NCBI GenBank assembly: GCA_003427395.1
Contig: BFEA01000532.1
Span: 863,865 to 886,541 of the forward strand
DNA: 22,677 nucleotides
Direction: 5' to 3'
Source of the DNA: Chara braunii
Taxonomy: Eukaryota; Streptophyta; Charophyceae; Charales; Characeae
In this document: positions 16,997 to 22,677 of the stretch, one piece after another
Position numbering within the stretch: position 1 is the stretch's first letter
Layout of the letters: each line of letters opens with the position of its first letter
Position numbers and translations under genes: made by a program
Notes under the pieces: generated by a model
What the model saw: only the letters and a program-made list of their open reading frames with translations
What the model was told of the DNA's origin: nothing
Databases searched by the model: none

Positions 16997-18600
16997 TTAG
17001 AGGCGGATCCAGGATCCATTGTCAAGATCCCCAGCAGGTTGAAGGATTCCTCTACGAAGAATTATACTGAGAAAAGCAAGAATATCCGAGGCTGACCACA
17101 CCACATTTGCTTTAATCTTAAGACTTTGTAAATCTAGCAAAGTCGTGTGGGAGAACCATTTCAATCCTGCCTTTTTTTGTTCCTCAAAACGAACGAAAGT
17201 GTCCCGTTTCGCCATATGGGCCTTGTCCCCAATTTCTGTGAAAGTTGTTTGAGGACCAGGATCATAATGTTTAATTAAGAAATCTCTCATATCCCTTTTG
17301 AAATGTTCGATCCCCTACACTTTGATACTCAACATGTGTGGACCATCCTTTCAATATAACCCCTCCGTATTGATCGTGGCCTACTGGAGAAAACCCCACT
17401 TCCCATTTTTCTTTTTTTTCCCGTACAGGAATGATGAGGTTGCCCTTAGGTGGTTGTGGCCTAATCGCTTGACCTTTTTCCAATACATTCCTCATTCTCT
17501 GCCTTTTGCTAACTTTCTGTGTTCACTATGTGTGAGAAGTGAGTGCTCCTTCTATCTGGGTTGTCATTGGACTTTCCTTTTGGTTAGATTGTTGTGTATG
17601 TGTTTGTTCTTCTTGGGTAGATTGCGATATCCTGTCATTTTCTTCTATAGGTGTATCCTTCATTTGTGATCCCTCCTGATGTTGGGTGAGAATTTCTTGT
17701 TTTTTTGGAACCAACTCTTGTTTGGCCGTCAACTGGTATCCCTCCTCTTGTTGTTGGGTGGGAATTTCTTGTTCTTTTGAAATCAACTCTTGGTTGACCG
17801 TCAGCTGGTTTATTTCTGAAAGCGGGGTGTGATTAGTCAATATTATTTCTTGTGACAATATTAGTTGTTCATTCATAACCCCATATATTACTTGCCCATG
17901 AACATCCTTGTGACTATTGTCAAGCGAAGGTGAGTGAATGGTCTTTTGCCCATTGTTATGTATATTTGTTATGTTTCCTTGTATTTCCTCTCCTATATCC
18001 CCTAAGGATGAGGGTTCTTCTTCTGTCCTTGATTCTAACGAATCCTGAGACAGGTGTGAAATCATTGTTGCTGTCAATTGTCTGTCATTTTTCTTTTCCT
18101 TACTTTCTTCTAGTGTAAGGGTGGGAGGTTGAAACATGTTCATTATTGTATTCAACATGCGGCGACTAACTATAGGCCATTTGGTTCCTTGTGGAAGCCC
18201 ATTTGTTAACACCCGTTTTAGGGAAGGACTTGCATTCATAAGATTGATGAGATGTACATAAGATGTGTCCCAAAACTCAGTAGTGGCTTCTCCATACTTT
18301 ATCTTTAGTTGTTGGAGAAGTCATTCTGCCAGTTGTATCATTTTGTGTTTCACCGTGATAAGTTCTTCTTCTCCCAAAGGAGAAGCTTCAGACATAGGAC
18401 TGTCCTGCACTTGTTGTTCCTAGTCAATGTCCATGTCTACAGGCCCAAATGCATTACTAAAGAAGTCAGGTTGGGGGTCCCTTTCCTGCTTTTGTGATTG
18501 CTCTATTTCCACCGACTGTTGTACTTGCGACACACCCTCTCCTTTTGTGTCCGACTTGGGTCTCCATTTCTCGTCAAGTGGCCTTCCTGCTAATGAAGTT
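16997..18600 (-). pseudogene. LINE ORF1 remnant (copy C)
   Basis: Upstream of ORF2 on the same strand lies a frame of about 530 codons interrupted by a few stops and one frameshift near 17290, ending with TAA at 16997. The first half is acidic and Gln/Glu-rich (for example TQEEQTHTQQ), with one 24-residue segment tandemly repeated. It is followed by a basic patch (VSKRQRMRN), then a mixed C-terminal part containing KRDTFVRFEEQKKAGLKWF and ending in GSWIRL. I see no CCHC zinc knuckle and no clear RRM, although the C-terminal part could be a diverged RNA-binding fold. By position it should be the RNA-binding ORF1 protein of the element. No N-terminal Met can be assigned. Confidence 0.65.
17681..17824 (-). 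repeat. 72-bp (24-codon) tandem duplication inside ORF1
   Basis: GTTGGGTG(A/G)GAATTTCTTGTT recurs with a 72-base spacing (17681 and 17753). In protein terms a unit built on QLT(V/A)(N/K)QEL and KEQEI or KKQEI is repeated. Because the period is a whole number of codons it keeps the frame, so it probably arose while the ORF was coding. Confidence 0.75.
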
Positions 18601-18604
18601 TAAG

Positions 18605-18631
18605 AAAAAAAAAAAAAAAAAAAAAAAAAAA
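18605..18631 (+). repeat. Poly(A) tract, 27 bases
   Basis: A pure run of about 27 A lies at the 5' side of LINE copy C. On the element's own strand it is a T run preceding ORF1. It may be the tail of another plus-strand retroelement, the target into which the LINE inserted, or a simple A expansion. Confidence 0.75.
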
Positions 18632-18683
18632 TTGCGTTGCAGGTTGTTCGCCTTCGGGGGCCAACGCGAAAACATTAATGAAG

Positions 18684-18686
<3 letters not shown>

Positions 18687-18770
<84 letters not shown>
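18687..18770. repeat. (TA)42 microsatellite
   Basis: 84 bases of perfect alternating TA between AAGAGG and GGGCGCAAGG. It can extrude a cruciform and is a likely site of length variation and assembly error. Apparent reading frames through it (Tyr/Ile repeats) are not genes. Confidence 0.95.
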
Positions 18771-18773
<3 letters not shown>

Positions 18774-19590
18774 CGCAAGGTCCCCCTGACGTATCTGTGC
18801 AACTGGGTCACCACGGAGACCAAGCCCGGTTCAGGCTCGAAAGCTCAAGCGGACAAACTCAAATGACGAAAGGACAACCGGTATAGGAACCAGACTAGGT
18901 GAGGAAAGTGAACAACAAAGCATTCGAGCAACCGAGCCTGATTAGGACCGCAAGCAAGCCGCTAGCCTCTGGCACCCAGAAGAAATGACGCCGAGAGCGA
19001 GACTAGTTCGTACGAGACCAGGGACAAGTAACCAAACTTTACACGCAGGGACTCTGGAAAGGACCGAGTTCACCCTTGACCTGACACAGGGGGTCGCCCC
19101 ACTCATAAATCGAAAACAACAAGCGCGATCCAGCGGACCAAGTTTAACCCAGACCAACATGCCGAGTCCGTTCGAAAACAGGGACAAGGGCTTAACTCCA
19201 CTCGTAAGGCTAACGCAGACAACTGCAAGAGTACCTGTGCAGACCGAACTTGCTCGAAACCAAGAACGAGCGGGCCAACCCACCCGTGAAACTATTCGAA
19301 CAGATCACTTTTATTGGAAAAATGAGAACAAAGTTTCAGCCCCACTCGTGAGTCAGATGCAGAAAACAGCGAAGTTATCCGAACAGACCAAGCTGCAGCG
19401 AGCGCTCGTCCTCGAGCGTTCAGTCAATGGACCAAGCTCGCTCGCGAAGAGCGAATAGACCCGCCAGCAAAAAGGTACGATAAGAGCACCCGAACGAGCC
19501 AAGCTCGACCGAAGCCAAGAACGAGCAGCCGACCAGATCTATTCGTATCTAACGGTTTGCCCAGCCCGTGAGCCCAGCAGGCAGTTCGAC
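18771..19590. repeat. Degenerate repeat array rich in GAACGAGC/ACCAAG words
   Basis: Words such as CCCACTC(G/A)T(A/G)A at about 19097, 19196 and 19340, CCAAGAACGAGC at about 19261 and 19515, GACCAAG(C/T)T and CGAACAGA(C/T)C recur at irregular spacing of about 100-150 bases. The plus-strand frame from 18985 to 19458 (157 residues) runs through it but has no motif and owes its length to the repeated words. It is probably an old tandem array or an LTR-like region. The class is undecided. Confidence 0.45.
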
Positions 19591-19596
19591 GAAAGT

Positions 19597-21650
19597 CCCC
19601 TCCCTCTTTCTTTATTTCTCGCTCCCTATCTCTCTCCCTTCTTCCTCCTTTCTCTCACTCCTCTCACCCCCGTTTTTTTTTTTTTTTTGAAACCAAGGCG
19701 ACGAATCCTGTTCTTGCCCAATGCTCTCTTCTCTCTCTCAGCAATCCTATTGTCGTCCGCCCGCATCCGGTGTTGCCCTCTCCATGGCCTTCATCTGTCC
19801 AACCCCCGCTCTCCGCTCGATGCTTGTCGACCTTCGTCGGAGGAGAATGACGAGCGCCCGCTGTCACGGAAGCAGCGGAGCGCTGCGCCGGCTAGGACCT
19901 GGAGTCACCCGAAGGCGGAGGCCCGTGGCCGCAAGGCAGCCGAGCCCCGTGCGGTTCGTGTCTGCTTGTACTTCGTGCACCACCGCCCTTGAGTCGAGGA
20001 AAAAGAACACGTGCACACTTTTCGAACTTGGTGTGCCCAAAAACGAACGCTCAAAGCGGCCGTCGCTATCGATTTCAGCGTTGCTCTCGTAAGCTGGCTC
20101 GAACTTGCCGCTCCCGAAGACGAACGTTTTACACTGCTCACTCAGTCGAGCCCGCGGCTCTCGTAGCCTTGCTACCTCCTCTGAGTTGAGGGAGACGAAC
20201 GCGTCCCGCTGGCTCGTACTCGGCGGAATGCCCATAGCTTCCCAGTTCCTCCCCCTCTTCCTTGCTCCCCCTCTCGCTCTTGTTCTCCCTAGCGCTGCCG
20301 TAAACGGGTGGAAGTGCGTGCTAGTCCCGCTCTCCTCCCACTGCCTTCTCTCTTCCTCCCCCTCTCTCTGGCGCGAGCTCAGCGAACTCGGGCGCTACTC
20401 CGGTCGCCTCTTTACTCCGGTGCCACCACCCTCTCCCCCTCTTTCTCTCTCGACGCTGTCAAGAGCCCGGGCGCTGACGCAAGCTGTAGGTCGTTCCGGC
20501 CGCTCTCCCTTACGTGCGCTTCTCCCTGAGCTCCCTTCCCCTCTCTCTCTTCTCTCCCCTTCTCTCGATCGGTCCGCCGTCGCGCGTTGCTGGGAGCCTT
20601 GGACTGCCCCGCGTGACACCATGTGCCCGTCTCCCCGCGCGATCCTCCCTGAACTCTCTTCTCCTCTCTCTCTTCTCTCCCCCTCTCCTTCTCTCGCTCT
20701 CTCTCCCTTTCTCGGCCCTCTTGCGCTCGTACGCTACTGTGCACCTCCGGGCGCTTCCGTGCACTTCGGTACTTGCATGGACGCGTGCGCAAAAAAAAAT
20801 TCCCCCCCTTCTTCGCTTCCTGCCCTCCCTCCTTTTATACCTTCCTTTCTCCCTTCGGTGACTGGAGTTCTTCTCCGAGGTCGAAATTTTCGACAAATTC
20901 GTATCCTTCCCTCCTCCACTATTTCAGTTCCCGCTTGTTTTCTGCTCCTCAGTCTGCCCTTGTCCCCAGCTCTCGATCCCTGCTGGTTCTGGGTCACCAA
21001 TCGGATTCCCATTTCCTCTCTACCCCGGGATTCGTCGCTTTGCCATACAAATTTTTTTTTCCCTCTCGCCATGTTTCCCGCTTCTTCTTGCCGGCCAGGA
21101 GGAGCCCATTGAACTCCTAGTCACATACTGGCTTCCAGGAGGTAGTTCGCCCCTGTGGTCGCGCTCGCCCCGTCCGATTGTCCTTCCGAGAGAGCATCCT
21201 TGTTGACAGTTATCAAGAAGGTCCGGGTGCGCGCTCTTTTCCTTCAGCTCAGTTACTTAACTCTCACTCGCGCGCGCCGCTCCCTGCTTCTCTCAGGCAG
21301 GCGCGACGCTCAGCATTCCCTCCACCCCATTCTACCCTAGCAGGTTCTACCGCACGATCGTCCTTCAACTGTCTGGCAGTTTTCTCCTGACGTTCCCTCT
21401 TCTCTTTCCCTCTTACCTTCATTCTTCCGGACCTCCCATTTGCTTTCTGCGACCCAGCTTTCATCAAGGGCCCACCGACCCGGCTCTTCCCATGATCCGA
21501 GGGACTCGACACATGCGCGGCTCTTGGTTGCCTGTACCCTGTGCCTCCATCCTTATCCGCTCTCTCATTCCCACCGTAACTGCCCGCGGAGCATGATCCT
21601 GGGACTACAGCCGGGAGGAGTTCAATCCCCGTCGTTGCAATGAATTGTAG
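19597..21650. repeat. Strongly C/T-rich (polypyrimidine) region
   Basis: The plus strand is dominated by C and T in long blocks (19597-19690 and about 20240-20720, continuing more weakly to about 21600), with many CTCTCT, CCCTCT and TTCTCC runs. A stretch of about 100 bp is tandemly duplicated at about 20490-20590 and 20613-20713 (CTCCCTGA(G/A)CTC, then CTCTCTCTCTTCTCTCCCC, offset about 123). Long open frames on both strands (for example 335 residues from 20105) are Ser/Pro/Leu-rich or Arg/Glu-rich simply because of this bias. No gene can be supported. It might be transcribed leader or LTR sequence, but no ends or primer-binding site were found. Confidence 0.55.
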
Positions 21651-22250
21651 GCCCCCCCCTCTTTGGGGAAGGGGTCTGACTTGACTTCTGGCCTGACCCT
21701 CCGCATAGCCAATGTCCGGCAACAATTCCCTCAGTGCGGAATGATCATATCATCGTCGATCCCTTCGATCCGTCGGCCATAGCATGGCAAATTGAACCCA
21801 AACTGCAAAGCCATGATTACGACGTACTGAAACCGAACATAGGATATTTGTAGCGATCGTGCGAATCCAATGTACAGGCCGACCAACCCCCCGTACCAAC
21901 CCCAATCGTAAGAGTCAACCATCATCCCGCAGTGGTTGGATCAAAACAGGTTGCTTTACGGTCGTCGTGTCACGATTCCTGCACCTGTGATTGCCCCTGC
22001 CCAAAGCCTCACACTTATACACATCACAGCTCCATGGTCTTTTCTCCCCGTTCCCCTCGACTGCCGTAAGCGCCCCTCAAGCTTTTTCACCATCGCATCG
22101 GATTCTCTGATTCTTGGCCCGCACCAGGCACCGCTTGGGACCACCTCCCTGGTCGTCGCTTTTGCCTGTTCAGAAGTTAGCACGTCGGTCCAAACCCCAA
22201 GAAAACCCAGAAGCCCTCCAGTCACCCGCATTCATACATCAAAACCATCC
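21651..22250. other. Unassigned region, small hydrophobic frame only
   Basis: On the minus strand 21731-21925 encodes 64 residues with two hydrophobic stretches (GWYGGLVGLYIGF and YVVIMALQFGFNL). On both strands there are open frames of 91-118 residues at 21936-22292. None shows a known motif or a repeat relation to the rest of the window. A real exon is possible but unproven. Confidence 0.4.
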
Positions 22251-22266
22251 AAAAAAAAAAAAAAAA
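22251..22266 (+). repeat. Poly(A) tract, 16 bases
   Basis: A run of 16 A after CAAAACCATCC. It could end a short plus-strand retroelement, but no matching head or flanking duplication was identified. Confidence 0.6.
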
Positions 22267-22299
22267 CCACTCGAAAAACTTTCTTTTGTTAGGTAAAAC

Positions 22300-22510
22300 C
22301 GTAAAAGGGAGCACTCGGCCGCTACCCGGCCGCCCGACACCGGGATAGCCCCTGCGCGCCAAGTTTTGCCGAGCCGCCGGGGCACCGTTTCGTTTTCATT
22401 TTGGCTGGCGCTTCCAGCCATTGTGGATTGGTGCCCCGAAGAGCGCAACTACCGGGAATCGCCCGCGGCCGATAGCTGGGCCAAGTACTGGTGGTTTAAG
22501 GTGCAGGGGC
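22300..22510. repeat. GC-rich dispersed repeat with inverted relation to 1341-1426
   Basis: CCTGCGCGCCAAGTTTTGCC (about 22350-22370) is the reverse complement of the ACTTGGCGCGCAGG area at 1368-1382. GCCAAGTACTGGTGGTTTAA (about 22480-22499) matches 1406-1425 in direct orientation. Between them lies the part related to 5640-5760. The element may therefore have been assembled from parts in both orientations, or it has inverted ends that the other copies lack. No ORF. Confidence 0.55.
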
Positions 22511-22677
22511 GGATCTCTAGAGGCTGTTGGAAATAAGTCCTAATTGTGGTGAGCATTCAACCTGCTTTGAACTGATGTGGCCACAGCACGAAACGTGGCC
22601 GAACCTTGGTAGCAGGACTCCTTTTCTTTTCTTTTTTCTTTTTTTTAAGGCCTTTTTTTTTTTTTTTTTTTTTTTTT
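22511..22677. other. Window end, T-rich tract
   Basis: No gene. The last about 60 bases are T-rich with C interruptions and then pure T (about 22656-22677). By analogy with copies A to D, which begin on the plus strand with such T runs, another minus-strand retroelement might start just beyond the window. Confidence 0.4.

Larger units (their letters stand above)
12055..18602 (-). mobile_element. LINE copy C, nearly full length, decayed
   Basis: In minus-strand order: ORF1 remnant (18600 to 16997), a 40-base gap, ORF2 remnant (16956 to 12395), a 3' UTR of about 200 bp, the tail block (12139-12192), a stem-loop (12093-12128) and a poly(A) of 21 (the T run at 12055-12075). Endonuclease, reverse transcriptase and zf-RVT domains occur in the order expected for a LINE of the L1-like, plant-type group. 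Both ORFs are closed by several stops and at least two frameshifts, so it is dead. The 5' boundary is placed at the A tract starting at 18605, but a few bases may be missing. No target-site duplication was recognised. Confidence 0.9.

Noticed and set aside
18494-18886. Tyr/Ile repeat and Lys-run proteins
   Set aside because: They are translations of the poly(A) and (TA)42 tracts.
20105-21112. 335-residue plus-strand open frame
   Set aside because: It is Ser/Pro/Leu-rich only because the strand is C/T-rich. Frames on the opposite strand are equally long and Arg/Glu-rich. No motif.
21615-21632. B-box-like GTTCAATCCCC as part of a tRNA or SINE
   Set aside because: No A box at proper distance upstream, and the flanking bases do not form a T stem.
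19590-21660. LTR of a retrovirus-like retrotransposon
   Set aside because: Base bias would fit, but I found no paired TG...CA ends, no primer-binding site and no gag or pol coding sequence next to it.
21731-21925. Minus-strand 64-residue membrane protein
   Set aside because: Two hydrophobic stretches are suggestive, but there is no homology I recognise and no gene context. Kept only as a remark in the region entry.

Overview
This window looks like repeat-dominated nuclear DNA of a plant-type eukaryote. It carries long A, T, TA and GA tracts, several decayed non-LTR (LINE) retrotransposon copies with the zinc-binding tail domain (zf-RVT) typical of plant LINEs, Pol III-box (SINE-like) sequence, and long gene-poor stretches. 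No bacterial-style operon, tRNA gene fit for function, rRNA or CRISPR array is visible. A streptophyte alga such as Chara is a guess from the style of the sequence only. Five single N bases are present, four of them inside one LINE copy.

The dominant theme is one LINE family, with three copies in the same (minus) orientation. Copy A (737-1332) is a short 5'-truncated piece. Copy B (2806 to about 5085) is 5'-truncated but keeps an uninterrupted C-terminal ORF2 reading frame. Copy C (12055 to about 18602) is nearly full length, with ORF1 and ORF2 both broken by stops and frameshifts. All three end in the same tail: a conserved block of about 54 bp, a stem-loop of 11-12 bp, and a poly(A) tract that reads as poly(T) on the plus strand. 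A fourth, solo copy of the tail sits at 6271-6420, and plus-strand tail or ORF2 fragments lie at 607-735, 9579-9689 and 11967-12020. The hairpin arms differ between copies by paired, base-pair-preserving changes, which suggests that the RNA structure matters, probably for recognition by the element's reverse transcriptase.

Layout: 1-606, nothing recognised; 607-1332, LINE fragments; 1341-1426, a GC-rich repeat related to the right end of the window; 1634-2618, a 445-bp tandem repeat; 2806-5085, LINE copy B; 5086-5640, unassigned; 5640-6454, a patchwork of dispersed repeats with the solo tail; 6455-7270, unassigned, with a GC-rich hairpin; 7270-7850, AT-rich degenerate repeats; 7866-9205, diverged duplications; 9579-9875, tail fragments, a dispersed repeat and a tRNA-like Pol III head; 10458-11228, the best host-gene candidate, a hypothetical acidic protein; 11554-11867, a tandem repeat and a poly(A)-only insertion flanked by a perfect 18-bp direct repeat; 12055-18602, LINE copy C; 18605-18770, A and TA tracts; 18771-19590, a degenerate array; 19597-21650, a strongly C/T-rich stretch; 21650-22677, unassigned, with a dispersed GC-rich repeat near the end.

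The elements appear to work, or to have worked, as one retrotransposition system. The LINE supplied endonuclease and reverse transcriptase, the tail hairpin is the likely template tag, and short tail-bearing or poly(A)-bearing insertions look like its by-products or parasites. No complete active copy is present here.
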